Positions 51,688 through 60,411 of a DNA stretch of 64,000 bases are shown here, piece after piece. The notes under the pieces were generated by a model that saw only the letters and a list, made by a program, of their open reading frames with translations, was not told the DNA's origin and searched no databases. This DNA comes from Streptomyces sp. NBC_00576 (GTDB lineage Bacteria; Actinomycetota; Actinomycetes; Streptomycetales; Streptomycetaceae): contig NZ_CP107780.1 of the NCBI RefSeq assembly GCF_036345175.1, positions 3,224,001 through 3,288,000 on the forward strand. The letters are read 5' to 3'. The number at the start of each line of letters is the position of its first letter. Position 1 is the stretch's first letter. A program made the position numbers and the translations under genes.

Positions 51688-51712
51688 TTGGGGGGATGGG
51701 GACTCCCCCCAA
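51688..51712 (-). other. Hairpin between atpH and atpA
   Basis: TTGGGGGGA (51688-51696) pairs with 51704-51712 (9 bp, loop TGGGGAC), 40 bp before the atpA start codon. It may mark a processing site or help set the alpha to delta ratio. Confidence 0.6.
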
Positions 51713-51807
51713 TAAGAGGTGAATCCTCTGCACGGCCCAACCAGGGCCGTAGTCAAGTACGTACTACGAGTATTGAGTTGCTGCGTTCTGCGTGGCTGCC
51801 GGGCGAG

Positions 51808-52629
51808 CTAGCTCGCCATGCGGCGGCCGGCGTCCTCGATGCGGTCCGCGATGCTGCCGTTGATGACCTCGTCGCCGACCAGCACCCGGATCCCGCCGAG
51901 GACCTCGGGGTCCACGTCCAGGTTCAGGTGCATCTGACGGCCGTAGAGCTTCGCGAGGGCGGCGCCGAGGCGCTGCTTCTGCGGGTCGCTCAGCGGAACC
52001 GCGGAGGTGACGACGGCGACCATGCGGTCCCGGCGCTCGGCGGCGAGCTTGGACAGGGACTCGAGTCCCGCTTCCAGGCTACGTCCCCGCGGCGCGGTCA
52101 CAAGGCGCGTCACCAGACGCTCGGTCGTGGCGGCGGCCCGGCCCCCGAGCAGGCTGCGCAGCAGCTCGCCCTTGGCGCCGGTCGTCGCGGCACGGTCGGT
52201 CAGCGCGGCGCGCAGACCGGTGTTCGAAGCGACGATCCGGCCGAACCGGAACAGCTCGTCCTCGACGTTGTCGAGCGCGCCCGCCTGCTGGGCAGCCGTG
52301 AGGTCGGCGATGTCCGCCAGCTCCTCCAGCGTGTCCACCAGGTCGCGCGAACGCGACCAGCGGGAGCGCACCATGCCGGCCACCAGGTCGGTGGTGGGCC
52401 CGCCGACCTGGCTGCCGAAGAGGCGCTGGGCCAGCTCGGCCTTGGCCTCTCCGGACTGCGCCGGGTCGGTGAGGACCCGACGCAGGGACACCTCGCGGTG
52501 CAGCAGCGCGGTGACCGCGGCCAGCTCCTCGGACAGCTTCTTCGCGTCGGCGGACGTCGAGTCCGTCAGCGCGTCGAGACGCTCCCGTGCGGCGGCGGCA
52601 GCCTCGCGACTGGCTCCGTGCACGGTCAT
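51808..52629 (-). CDS. atpH: ATP synthase delta subunit
   Basis: 273 residues, longer than the about 180 of enterobacterial delta but normal for actinobacteria, which carry an N-terminal extension (TVHGASREAAAAARERLDAL). The conserved C-terminal strand-helix VAVVTSAVPLSDPQKQRLGA, LAKLYGRQMHLNLDVDPEVL, GGIRVLVGDEVINGSI is clear. Delta caps F1 and joins the peripheral stalk. The ATG overlaps the atpF stop (ATGA). Confidence 0.95.
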   Translation of the reverse strand: MTVHGASREAAAAARERLDALTDSTSADAKKLSEELAAVTALLHREVSLRRVLTDPAQSGEAKAELAQRLFGSQVGGPTTDLVAGMVRSRWSRSRDLVDTLEELADIADLTAAQQAGALDNVEDELFRFGRIVASNTGLRAALTDRAATTGAKGELLRSLLGGRAAATTERLVTRLVTAPRGRSLEAGLESLSKLAAERRDRMVAVVTSAVPLSDPQKQRLGAALAKLYGRQMHLNLDVDPEVLGGIRVLVGDEVINGSIADRIEDAGRRMAS

Positions 52630-53177
52630 CGAGTCGCCTCGGCCTTCTCCTCAAGGTCGTCGAGGAAACGGTCGATCACGCGGCTCTGCCGGGCATGGTC
52701 CTCAAGGGACTCACCGACGAGCTTGCCGGCCAGTTCGGTGGCGAGCTTGCCGACGTCCTGGCGAAGCGCGGACGAGGCGGCCTTGCGGTCGGCGTCGAGC
52801 TGGGAGTGACCGGCGGCGACGATCTCCTCGCGCTGCCGCTGGCCTTCCGCGCGCATCTCGGCGATGAGCGTGGCGCCCTGCTCCTGCGCCTCCTGGCGCA
52901 GTCGCGCGGCCTCGTGCCGAGCCTCGGCGAGCTGAGCCTTGTACTGCTCGAGGACACTCTGGGCCTCGGTCTGAGCGGCCTCGGCCTTCTCGATACCGCC
53001 CTCGATGGCCTCGCGCCGCTCTTCCAGAACCTTGTTGATGGTCGGGAGGAGCTTCTTGGCGAGGAAGCCGAAGACGATGACGAAGGCGATCAGGCCGATG
53101 ACAAGCTCCGGCCACGGCGGAATGAGAGGGTTTTCCTTCTCCGCCTCGGCCGCCAGCTGAACCAGTGCGTGGTTCAC
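52626..53177 (-). CDS. atpF: ATP synthase b subunit
   Basis: 183 residues from a GTG at 53177. One N-terminal helix (PWPELVIGLIAFVIVFGFLA) anchors a long charged coiled coil (LEERREAIEGGIEKAEAAQT and on), forming the peripheral stalk that stops F1 from turning. The stop overlaps the atpH start. Upstream NPLIPPWPEL is typical of actinobacterial b subunits. Confidence 0.95.
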   Translation of the reverse strand: MNHALVQLAAEAEKENPLIPPWPELVIGLIAFVIVFGFLAKKLLPTINKVLEERREAIEGGIEKAEAAQTEAQSVLEQYKAQLAEARHEAARLRQEAQEQGATLIAEMRAEGQRQREEIVAAGHSQLDADRKAASSALRQDVGKLATELAGKLVGESLEDHARQSRVIDRFLDDLEEKAEATR

Positions 53178-53219
53178 ATCAGTGCCTTTCGTCGAATGGG
53201 GCTGTCGTCGTGATTCGTC

Positions 53220-53441
53220 TTAGTAGACGAACGGCATGACGAGGCCGATGAGGGCCAGCGCCTCACAGAACGCGAAGCCGAGGATCTGGTTGGCACGGAT
53301 CAGGCCGGCGGCCTCGGGCTGACGGGCGAGAGCCTGGGTGCCGTTACCGAAGATGATGCCGACGCCGACGCCGGGACCGATGGCAGCGAGACCGTAACCG
53401 ACGGAACCGAGGTCACCGGTGACAGCAGCAAGGGTAGACAT
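53220..53441 (-). CDS. atpE: ATP synthase c subunit
   Basis: 73 residues, two membrane helices linked by a polar loop with conserved ARQPEA. The proton-carrying carboxylate is the Glu in FAFCEALALIGLVMPF. The first helix carries GPGVGVGIIFG, the Gly-rich packing motif of the c ring. The residue next to the Glu decides proton or sodium use; no sodium-type ligand set is visible, so protons are expected. AAGGAAG-type sequence precedes the ATG. Confidence 0.97.
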   Translation of the reverse strand: MSTLAAVTGDLGSVGYGLAAIGPGVGVGIIFGNGTQALARQPEAAGLIRANQILGFAFCEALALIGLVMPFVY

Positions 53442-53515
53442 GCCAGTTCTTCCTTCTCTTTACGGACCGGTGGGGGTTGGCCACCGGACGACTAGGTATG
53501 CGTTGGGGACGGTGC

Positions 53516-54340
53516 TCAGTGGTGCTCGGCGAGCGCGCCCTGGATGAAGGTGCACGTCAGGAGGACGAAGACGTACGCCTGGACGGCCTGGATGAAGAGC
53601 TCGAAGGCGGTCATCACGATGACCATCACGAAGGAGACACCCGAGTACGCGATGCCGATGCCGTTCAGCATGTACCAGCTGGCGATCGTGAAGAGCAGCA
53701 GCAGGGTGTGACCGGCGAACATGTTCGCGAACAGTCGCACGGCGTGCGTGAACGGGCGGACGATCAGGTTCGAGAAGAACTCGATCGTCATGGCCAGCGG
53801 GAGCACCGGGCCCAGCGACTTGTCGTAACCGGTGAAGTTCTTGAAGGCGCCGACGAAGCCGTGCCGCTTGAAGGTCAGAGAGACCCAGGTGATGTAGACG
53901 ATGGCCGCGAGAACCGCCGGGTAGGCGATGATCGAGGTCACCGGGAAGGAGGCGATCGGGACGATGGACCAGATGTTCATCATCCAGATGAAGAAGAAGA
54001 GCGAGACGGCAAGCGGTACGTACTTGTCGCCTTCCTTCTTTCCGATCGTCTCGTAGACGATGCCGCGCCGGACGAAGTCGTAACCGGCCTCGGCGACCAT
54101 CTGCAGTTTGCCGGGAACCATCTTGGGCTTGCGGAACGCCGCCCAGAAGAATCCCACCACGATGATGGACCCGAGCAGAGCGAGCAGCATGGGCTTGTTG
54201 AAGTAGAGCCCGTTGCCGTCTGCGTCGCCCCAAAGCGGCTCGAACATGAACGAATGCAGGCCCGGAGCCGGGAAGCCACAACCGTCGAAGAGGTGGCAAT
54301 CGGTCTCGAAGGCGAGCACCTGCGTCGGGTCAGCACTCAC
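53516..54340 (-). CDS. atpB: ATP synthase a subunit
   Basis: 274 residues from the GTG at 54340, which has AAGGAG 6 bp upstream; a GTG directly before it is too close. Membrane subunit with five or six helices; the essential Arg lies in FTHAVRLFANMFAGHTLLLL, the a-subunit signature, and EFFSNLIVRP precedes it. With the c ring it forms the proton channel. The N-terminus (SADPTQVLAFETDCHLFDGC) contains two Cys residues on the outer side. The gene is separated from atpI by 225 bp, an unusual gap that could hold an internal promoter. Confidence 0.96.
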   Translation of the reverse strand: MSADPTQVLAFETDCHLFDGCGFPAPGLHSFMFEPLWGDADGNGLYFNKPMLLALLGSIIVVGFFWAAFRKPKMVPGKLQMVAEAGYDFVRRGIVYETIGKKEGDKYVPLAVSLFFFIWMMNIWSIVPIASFPVTSIIAYPAVLAAIVYITWVSLTFKRHGFVGAFKNFTGYDKSLGPVLPLAMTIEFFSNLIVRPFTHAVRLFANMFAGHTLLLLFTIASWYMLNGIGIAYSGVSFVMVIVMTAFELFIQAVQAYVFVLLTCTFIQGALAEHH

Positions 54341-54565
54341 CACGGGCTCCTTCGGCGTGACGCATGGGTACGGCAACCTCGTTGTGTCGGCGCGGCACGC
54401 AGCCGCGGGTCGGCACTGGACTGGTGTTACGGATGTGGGGGCGGCTGTGGGGCATCAAGCCTCGCGATTGAGCAGGCGTCAGCTCAGATGCCCGCGCCCG
54501 CGATGCCGCAGTTGGCACCGGACGATAGCAGGATCTCTCACACGCCCTTATCCCGGCCCTACCTC

Positions 54566-55003
54566 TCACGACGAGTGCCCCGTCTTTTCGGGCCTGTCCC
54601 CCGTCGTGGAGTCGGGTTCAACGTAGAGGATCTTCGACTTCATGTGGGCACGCGCCTGCGCCGCGATCCAGGCGAGTGTGCCTGCGACCAGCGTGAGCGC
54701 GAAAGCCCTGGGGTTGAACAGCGTCGTGTTCTTGAACGCCGCGAGAAAGATGAACAGCAGAAGAATTTGCGCCGCGTACAGCATCAGGCCCATGGCCTGG
54801 AACAGATGCGGAAGCGTTTTGGCAGTGCGCTGCAGAACGTAAAACCCGATTCCCATGAAGAGAATCACGACCAGCGTCGCGACGACCGCCCCGATCGCCC
54901 CTTCGGCACCGGCGACCACAGCACTGACGACGGCGGCAAGAGCGCCGACGGCGGCTGTGGGCACAGCGGCTTGAAGCAGGGTCCGGACGTCATTGGACGG
55001 CAT
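54566..55003 (-). CDS. atpI: ATP synthase AtpI-like protein
   Basis: 145 residues from the ATG at 55003 (PSNDVRTLLQAAVPTAAVGA), chosen by family memory and a GGAG; an in-frame ATG at 55045 adds 14 residues. Four helices: AVPTAAVGALAAVVSAVVAG, AIGAVVATLVVILFMGIGFY, LFQAMGLMLYAAQILLLFIF and RAFALTLVAGTLAWIAAQAR. AtpI-type proteins assist c-ring assembly. First gene of the operon atpIBEFHAGDC; the main promoter should lie in 55004-55313. Confidence 0.88.
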   Translation of the reverse strand: MPSNDVRTLLQAAVPTAAVGALAAVVSAVVAGAEGAIGAVVATLVVILFMGIGFYVLQRTAKTLPHLFQAMGLMLYAAQILLLFIFLAAFKNTTLFNPRAFALTLVAGTLAWIAAQARAHMKSKILYVEPDSTTGDRPEKTGHSS

Positions 55004-55313
55004 GGCGGCAACTCCGCTTTCGCAGGGGGCGTGGGGTGTCGTCATGGACGAGCGTAGTCCCCGGTTCGAGCGGTGAAACTCACGCCAACCGACCGTCGCA
55101 CTGCGGTCCTTCGGCTCTGTCCGGGGTTCTCGTGAACCGTATCACAAACTATTTGATGAGGTCTTTACCTGGATGGTGTGCTCGGCGTCACACATGAGAG
55201 TGAACCTGCACGTCTGTGCAGAACCAGCGCCGACTTGTCTGGTATTGGGACGCTTTACCCTCTGCCTACTCTCTCTGTTTCAAGCAAAGTGTTAGTCAGA
55301 TTCTTACCTTGCG
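55004..55313. other. Leader region of the atp operon
   Basis: About 310 bp between the WecA-type gene stop and atpI, both on the minus strand. An A/T-rich patch (55140-55170) is the best promoter candidate. A CTGCAC/GTGCAG hairpin lies at 55206-55221. No gene is seen. Confidence 0.5.
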
Positions 55314-56645
55314 TCAGCGCGACGACCCTGCTTTGCGCTGGTCCAGAAGCCGCGAACGGGCGCCGATCGCGGTCGCCCCGTTGACTCCCGAGACGCCGGC
55401 CCGCACCGGAGCCCGGTGTTCCGGAGCGGCCTCCTCACCGGCCATCGCGGGCGCCGTCGCCCCGGCCTCCGCTGTCCGGCTGCGCCGGTAGCGGGGCGGC
55501 ACGAAGCGCTCGGCCCAGCGCGGGGTGCGCGGCGTGAAGCGCGGCAGCAGCAGGAGTACGAGTCCGATCGCGCTCAGTGCCACCACGCTGAGGACGATCC
55601 ACATGGACGCGTTGTTGACCGAGTAGGACAAGGCGCCGAAGCCGATGAGCGCCGACCAGAAGTACATGATCAGGACGGCCCTGCTGTGCGAGTGCCCGAC
55701 CTCCAGGAGCCGGTGGTGCAGATGCCCCCGGTCGGCCGCGAACGGCGACTGTCCGCGCCAGGTGCGCCGCACGATGGCCAGCACCAGGTCGGCGGCCGGG
55801 ATCGCGATGATGGTGAGCGGCATCAGCAGCGGGATGTAGACCGGCACCATCTGGTGCACGGTGTTGCGCTCGGACCCGGAGAACAGGTTCATCGCGTCGG
55901 GGTCGATCTGTCCGGTGATGGAGATCGCGCCGGCGGCCAGCACCAGCCCGATGAGCATCGACCCGGAGTCGCCCATGAAGATCCGGGCGGGATGCATGTT
56001 GTGCGGCAGGAAGCCGACGCACATGCCCATCAGGATCACCGAGAACAGGGTGGCCGGGGCGGCGGCCTCGATGCCGTACGAGACCCAGACCCGGTAGGCG
56101 TAGAGGAAGAACGCCGCCGACGCGATGCACACCATGCCGGCCGCGAGGCCGTCGAGGCCGTCCACGAAGTTGACCGCGTTGATGGTGATGACGACCAGCG
56201 CCACCGTCAGCAGGGTGCCCTGCCACTGGGTCAGCGCGACGTTGCCCACGGAGGGGATCGGCAGCCACAGGATCGTCAGCCCTTGCATCACCATGACGCC
56301 GGCGGCGATCATCTGGCCGCCCAGCTTGATCAGGGCGTCGATCTCGAACTTGTCGTCCAGGACACCGATCAGCCAGATGAGCGCGGCGCCGGAGAGCAGC
56401 GCCCGCGGCTCGTTCGAGTTCTTGAACACCTCGTGGAGGTTGGTGAGGTGGTCGGCGACCAGCAGTCCGGCGCACAGCCCGAAGAACATCGCGATCCCGC
56501 CGAGCCGCGGAGTGGGTTCCCGGTGCACGTCACGGGCCCTGATCTCCGGCATCGCTCCGGCCACGATCGCGAACTTCCGTACCGGCCCTGTCAGCAGATA
56601 CGTCACCGCGGCCGTGATGCAGAGCGTCAGCAGGTATTCACGCAC
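55314..56645 (-). CDS. Undecaprenyl-phosphate glycosyl-1-phosphate transferase (WecA/TagO type)
   Basis: 443 residues from the GTG at 56645 (REYLLTLCITAAVTYLLT) with GGGGAAG upstream; a GTG 12 bp further up is possible. About eleven helices and the polyprenyl-phosphate transferase motifs: VLDDKFEID (Mg-binding DD), NAVNFVDGLDGLAAG, ARIFMGDSGSMLIG and HLHHRLLEVGHS. It transfers a sugar phosphate, probably GlcNAc-1-P, to undecaprenyl phosphate, starting teichoic acid, teichulosonic acid or arabinogalactan-like wall polymers. The C-terminal about 60 residues are a cytosolic Arg/Ala tail. The LCP protein at 62049-63146 may attach the finished polymer. Confidence 0.9.
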   Translation of the reverse strand: MREYLLTLCITAAVTYLLTGPVRKFAIVAGAMPEIRARDVHREPTPRLGGIAMFFGLCAGLLVADHLTNLHEVFKNSNEPRALLSGAALIWLIGVLDDKFEIDALIKLGGQMIAAGVMVMQGLTILWLPIPSVGNVALTQWQGTLLTVALVVITINAVNFVDGLDGLAAGMVCIASAAFFLYAYRVWVSYGIEAAAPATLFSVILMGMCVGFLPHNMHPARIFMGDSGSMLIGLVLAAGAISITGQIDPDAMNLFSGSERNTVHQMVPVYIPLLMPLTIIAIPAADLVLAIVRRTWRGQSPFAADRGHLHHRLLEVGHSHSRAVLIMYFWSALIGFGALSYSVNNASMWIVLSVVALSAIGLVLLLLPRFTPRTPRWAERFVPPRYRRSRTAEAGATAPAMAGEEAAPEHRAPVRAGVSGVNGATAIGARSRLLDQRKAGSSR

Positions 56646-56771
56646 GGGCTTCCCCACAGGTCTCGCTGGTCATCCAGGCCCCACACCCTAGCGAGGGACG
56701 CTTAAGGTTGGGGACTTCCGGGTAGCGACGATGGTTGCACGCGTGCCTGTGCACGAGTTGACGACTACCCC

Positions 56772-58025
56772 TCACCGCCCGGGATACGGCGGAAATCTAC
56801 CGGCCAGCTCTCGCACTTCTTCACGCGCCCCACCGCTCTCGACAGCCCCACGCAGCACACCCGCGAACAGCACCGCGATCCGCGCCATCTCGGCGTCCCC
56901 CATCCCCTGCGTGGTCAGCGCCGCCGTCCCGAGCCGCAGCCCACGCGCCTGCCCATGGGGCAGCGCACAGCAGTCCAGAACCATGCCGGCGGCGGACAGC
57001 AGCCCCCGTGCGGTGCGCCCGTCCACTCCCAGCGGCGCCGGATCCACCGTGATGAGGTGCGTATCGGTCCCGCCCGTGGTGACGACCAGCCCCTCGGCGG
57101 CCAGCCCCGCCGCCAGCACCCGCGCGTTGGCGACCACCTGATGGGCGTACGCCGTGAAGGCCGGGGTCGCCGCCTCGCCGAAGGCGACGGCCTTGGCGGC
57201 GATCGTGTGCATCTGCGCGCCCCCCTGCGTGAACGGGAAAACCGCCCGGTCGACCCGTTCTGCGAGCTCCGCGCCACACAGCAGCATCCCGCCGCGCGGC
57301 CCGCGCAGCACCTTGTGGGTGGTCGCGCAGACGACATCGGCGTACGGCACGGGACTGGGCGCCGCTCCCCCGGCGACGAGCCCGATGGGGTGGGCGGCGT
57401 CCGCGATGAGGTAGGCGCCCGTCTCGTCGGCGATCTCACGGAAGGCGGCGTAGTCCATGTGCCGGGGATAGGTGATGGAACCGCAGACGATGGCTTTGGG
57501 GCGATGCGTACGGGCGAGGGCGCGCACCTGCTCGTAGTCGATGAGCCCGCTCTCCGCGTCCACCCCGTAGGGGACGAAGTCGAACCAGCGCCCGGAGAAG
57601 TTGGCGGGCGACCCGTGGGTGAGATGGCCGCCGTAGGGCAGCCCGAGGGCGAGGACGGTGTCACCGGGGCGCAGGAGGGCGGCGTAGGCGGCCAGAACGG
57701 CCGAAGACCCGCTGTGGGACTGGACGTTGGCGTGTTCGGCCCCGAAGAGCGCCCTGGCCCGTTCCACGGCGACGCGTTCGGCGACGTCGACGATCTCGCA
57801 GCCGCCGTGGTGCCGGGCGCCGGGATACCCCTCGGCGTACTTGTTGGCCAGCGGCGAGCCGAGCGCGGCCAGCACGGCCGGCGAGGTGAAGTTCTCGGCG
57901 GCGATCAGCTGGAGCGTCGTCGACTGCCGTTCGATCTCCCCGAGCAGCACCTCGGCAAGCTCGGGGTCCTGCCGGCGCAGTACCTCAACAGCGACATCGC
58001 CCTCAAGGGCACGCGTGACCGACAT
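56772..58025 (-). CDS. glyA: Serine hydroxymethyltransferase-like PLP enzyme
   Basis: 417 residues from the ATG at 58025 (GGAGTCC upstream). Fold-type I PLP enzyme: IERQSTTLQLIAAENFTSPA, NKYAEGYPGARHHGGCEIVD, SGSSAVLAAYAALLRPGD, DAAHPIGLVAGG, and the lysine motif VCATTHKVLRGPRGGM, all SHMT hallmarks. It is more divergent than a housekeeping GlyA (SVTRALEGDVAVEVLRRQDP start), so it may be the second SHMT paralogue found in Streptomyces, possibly acting on another amino acid. The gene order with TsaC, PrmC and PrfA is conserved. Confidence 0.88.
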   Translation of the reverse strand: MSVTRALEGDVAVEVLRRQDPELAEVLLGEIERQSTTLQLIAAENFTSPAVLAALGSPLANKYAEGYPGARHHGGCEIVDVAERVAVERARALFGAEHANVQSHSGSSAVLAAYAALLRPGDTVLALGLPYGGHLTHGSPANFSGRWFDFVPYGVDAESGLIDYEQVRALARTHRPKAIVCGSITYPRHMDYAAFREIADETGAYLIADAAHPIGLVAGGAAPSPVPYADVVCATTHKVLRGPRGGMLLCGAELAERVDRAVFPFTQGGAQMHTIAAKAVAFGEAATPAFTAYAHQVVANARVLAAGLAAEGLVVTTGGTDTHLITVDPAPLGVDGRTARGLLSAAGMVLDCCALPHGQARGLRLGTAALTTQGMGDAEMARIAVLFAGVLRGAVESGGAREEVRELAGRFPPYPGR

Positions 58026-58106
58026 GGTGGACTCCGGACGTCGACGGTGACGTATGTCCAATGTAGGCCTGGGAGAGCGGGTGCGCCCGGTGCACCTACG
58101 AACCGC

Positions 58107-58787
58107 CTACGTACGCGCCGCGACCCCCGTCAGTGCCGTCACCACCGGGTCCAGCGCCTGCTGTATCTCGTCCCCGATCGACCGGAAGAACGTCAGGGGC
58201 GCCCCGTACGGGTCGTACACCTCGTCCGCCTCCGCGGTGGGCGCGAGAAGCCACCCGCGTAGAGCGGCCGCAGCGCGGACCAGGGCGCGCGCGCGTTCGA
58301 TCATGCCGTCGTCCAGCGGCGGCAGGGTCGCCGGGTCGATCGCCTTCACCAGGCGGGTGAACTCCTTCAGGGTGAAGGTGCGCAGGCCCGCCGAGTGGCC
58401 CATGGAGATGACCTGCGCGCGGTGGTCCCGCGTGGCCGTCAGCACCAGGTCCGCCCGGATCACGTGCTCGTCGAGCAGCTCGCGCCCCGTGAACCCGGAG
58501 GGGTCCGCGCCGAACTCCGCGAGGACCGCCTCCGCGTTGGCCTCCATGGGCGCGCCCTCGTGGCCCCACGTACCGGCGCTCTCCACGATCAGGCCGCCCC
58601 ACAGCGGGTCGCCGAGCCGGTCCGCCAGGGCATGCCGGGTCAGCCGCTCGGTGATCGGTGAGCGGCAGACGTTGCCGGTGCTGACATAGAGGATGCGGAA
58701 GGCGTCCCGCGAGGCCCCGTTCCAGTGCTGAGCCCCCGTGCCCCCCGTACGCGTGCCTATGCCACGCCCCGCGTCAGGGGCAGTCAA
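58107..58787 (-). CDS. Low-molecular-weight tyrosine phosphatase homologue lacking the Cys nucleophile
   Basis: 226 residues from a TTG at 58787 that overlaps the TsaC stop (TTGA) with GAGGTG upstream. The fold fits LMW phosphatases/arsenate reductases, but the P-loop reads YVSTGNVCRSP: the first Cys of the CX5R motif, the nucleophile in VCxGNxCRSP, is Ser36 (codon AGC). The second Cys (41), Arg42 and the acid Asp192 in EVYDPYGAP remain. Without the thiol it should bind phosphotyrosine or arsenate-like ligands but not turn them over, unless Cys41 substitutes. A role as a phosphoprotein binder or regulator is inferred. I recall the same loop in other Streptomyces, so this may not be a sequencing error. 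Confidence 0.85.
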   Translation of the reverse strand: MTAPDAGRGIGTRTGGTGAQHWNGASRDAFRILYVSTGNVCRSPITERLTRHALADRLGDPLWGGLIVESAGTWGHEGAPMEANAEAVLAEFGADPSGFTGRELLDEHVIRADLVLTATRDHRAQVISMGHSAGLRTFTLKEFTRLVKAIDPATLPPLDDGMIERARALVRAAAALRGWLLAPTAEADEVYDPYGAPLTFFRSIGDEIQQALDPVVTALTGVAART

Positions 58788-59431
58788 TTCGCCACCTCAA
58801 GGTCGGGGACCACCTTGCGCAGCTCTTCGGCCGACAGTGCGCCCGCGCGCAGCAGAACCGGCACCTTGCCCGTGACGTCGACGATCGACGACGGGACGAT
58901 TCCGGGCGTGGGGCCGCCGTCCAGGTAGACGGAGACCGAGTCGCCGAGCATCTCCTGGGCGGCGTCACAGTCCTCGGGGGCCGGGTGGCCCGTCAGGTTG
59001 GCGGAGGAGACCGCCATGGGGCCGACCTCGGTCAGCAGCTCGATCGCCACCGGGTGCAGCGGCATGCGAACGGCGACCGTGCCGCGGGTGTCTCCCAGGT
59101 CCCACTGGAGGGACGGCTGGTGCTTGGCGACGAGGGTGAGGGCGCCCGGCCAGAAGGCGTCGACGAGTTCCCAGGCCATCTCGGAGAAGTCCGTGACGAG
59201 GCCGTGCAGGGTGTTCGGGGAACCGATCAGGACGGGCGTGGGCATGCCACGGCCGCGGCCCTTGGCCTCCAGCAGGTCGGTGACGGCCTCGGAGGAGAAC
59301 GCGTCGGCACCGATGCCGTACACCGTGTCGGTCGGGAGGACCACCAGCTCGCCGCGGCGGACGGCGGACGCGGCCTCGCGCAGACCGGTCGTGCGGTCGG
59401 TCGCGTCGTTGGTGTCGTATCGCCGAGCCAT
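58784..59431 (-). CDS. tsaC: L-threonylcarbamoyladenylate synthase (TsaC/Sua5 family)
   Basis: 215 residues. The YrdC-fold marks are present: RRGELVVLPTDTVYGIGADA, the K/R-rich binding site around LEAKGRGRGMPTPVLI, WPGALTLVAK and MAVSSANLTGHPAPED. It makes threonylcarbamoyl-AMP for the t6A37 modification of ANN-decoding tRNAs. The length suits the short TsaC/YrdC form rather than Sua5 with its extra domain. It lies between prmC and the phosphatase-like gene and its stop overlaps the start of the latter. Confidence 0.93.
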   Translation of the reverse strand: MARRYDTNDATDRTTGLREAASAVRRGELVVLPTDTVYGIGADAFSSEAVTDLLEAKGRGRGMPTPVLIGSPNTLHGLVTDFSEMAWELVDAFWPGALTLVAKHQPSLQWDLGDTRGTVAVRMPLHPVAIELLTEVGPMAVSSANLTGHPAPEDCDAAQEMLGDSVSVYLDGGPTPGIVPSSIVDVTGKVPVLLRAGALSAEELRKVVPDLEVAN

Positions 59432-59484
59432 TTAGCGGGCCTCCTCGTACACGTACTGCTGGGGGTAGAGAGTCTGGGTGATGC

Positions 59485-60366
59485 TCACGGCGTGGCCCTG
59501 CGGGCGGTCGCGAAGCGCGGGCGGTTGTTGAGGTCCGGGTGGTCGGCCGCGTCGGCCCAGCCCCGTTCCTCGGTGAAGATCCACGGCACCTGGCCGCCCT
59601 GGGTGTCCGCGTGCTCGACGACGACGACGCCGCCGGGCCGCAGCAGACGGTGGGCGGTGCGTTCCAGGCCCCGGATGAGGTCGAGGCCGTCCTCGCCCGA
59701 GAACAGGGCGAGTTCGGGATCGTGGTCCCGGGCCTCCGGAGCGACGTACTCCCACTCCGTGAGCGGGATGTACGGCGGGTTGGAGATGACCAGGTCGACC
59801 TGGCCGTCGAGGTCCTGGAAGGCGTCCAGGGCGTTGCCCTGCCGCAGGTCGACCCTGGACCCCTCCATGTTCTTGCGGGTCCACGCCAGGGCGTCCTCGG
59901 ACAGCTCCACGGCGTGCACCCGGGAGCGCGGGACCTCCTGGGCGAGGGCGAGCGCGATGGCGCCGGAGCCGGTGCACAGGTCGACGATCAGCGGCTCGAC
60001 GACGTCCATCGCGCGGACCGCGTCTATGGCCCAGCCGACGACCGACTCGGTCTCGGGGCGCGGCACGAACACGCCCGGCCCGACCTGGAGTTCCAGGTAG
60101 CGGAAGAAGGCGCGCCCGGTGATGTGCTGGAGCGGCTCGCGGGCCTCGCGGCGGGCGATGACCTCCCAGTAGCGGGCGTCGAAGTCGATGTCCTTGACGG
60201 TGTGCAGCGTGCCGCGCTTCACACCGTGCACGAACGCGGCGAGCTCCTCCGCGTCGTTGCGCGGCGAGGGCACGCCCGCGTCGGCCAGCCGCTGGGTGGC
60301 CTGGGCCACCTCCGCGAGCAGCAAGCTGCGGGGGCTCGGGGGCCGTCCCCCAATGTTCTGCTGCAC
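59485..60366 (-). CDS. prmC: Peptide chain release factor N5-glutamine methyltransferase
   Basis: 293 residues from a GTG at 60366. Class I SAM methyltransferase: LIVDLCTGSGAIALALAQEV (motif I), VHAVELSEDALAWTRKN, and the catalytic DLVISNPPYIPLTEW (NPPY). The N-terminal helical domain (LLLAEVAQATQRLADAGVPS) recognises the release factor. It methylates the GGQ glutamine of RF1 and RF2; prfA, encoding RF1, lies immediately upstream, 45 bp away. A start nearer the LLLAEV segment is possible since the first 15 residues are poorly conserved in my memory. Confidence 0.94.
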   Translation of the reverse strand: MQQNIGGRPPSPRSLLLAEVAQATQRLADAGVPSPRNDAEELAAFVHGVKRGTLHTVKDIDFDARYWEVIARREAREPLQHITGRAFFRYLELQVGPGVFVPRPETESVVGWAIDAVRAMDVVEPLIVDLCTGSGAIALALAQEVPRSRVHAVELSEDALAWTRKNMEGSRVDLRQGNALDAFQDLDGQVDLVISNPPYIPLTEWEYVAPEARDHDPELALFSGEDGLDLIRGLERTAHRLLRPGGVVVVEHADTQGGQVPWIFTEERGWADAADHPDLNNRPRFATARRATP

Positions 60367-60411
60367 GCTGGTCCTCCGGTACTCGTCACTCGTACGGGGC
60401 TCGTACGGGGC

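Noticed and set aside
50218..52809. 863-codon plus-strand frame opposite atpA-atpH-atpF
   Set aside because: Opposite to three well-conserved ATP synthase genes; composition only.
46600..55003. Sodium-dependent ATP synthase
   Set aside because: The c subunit lacks a visible sodium ligand set around the Glu of FCEALALIG; proton use is the simpler reading.
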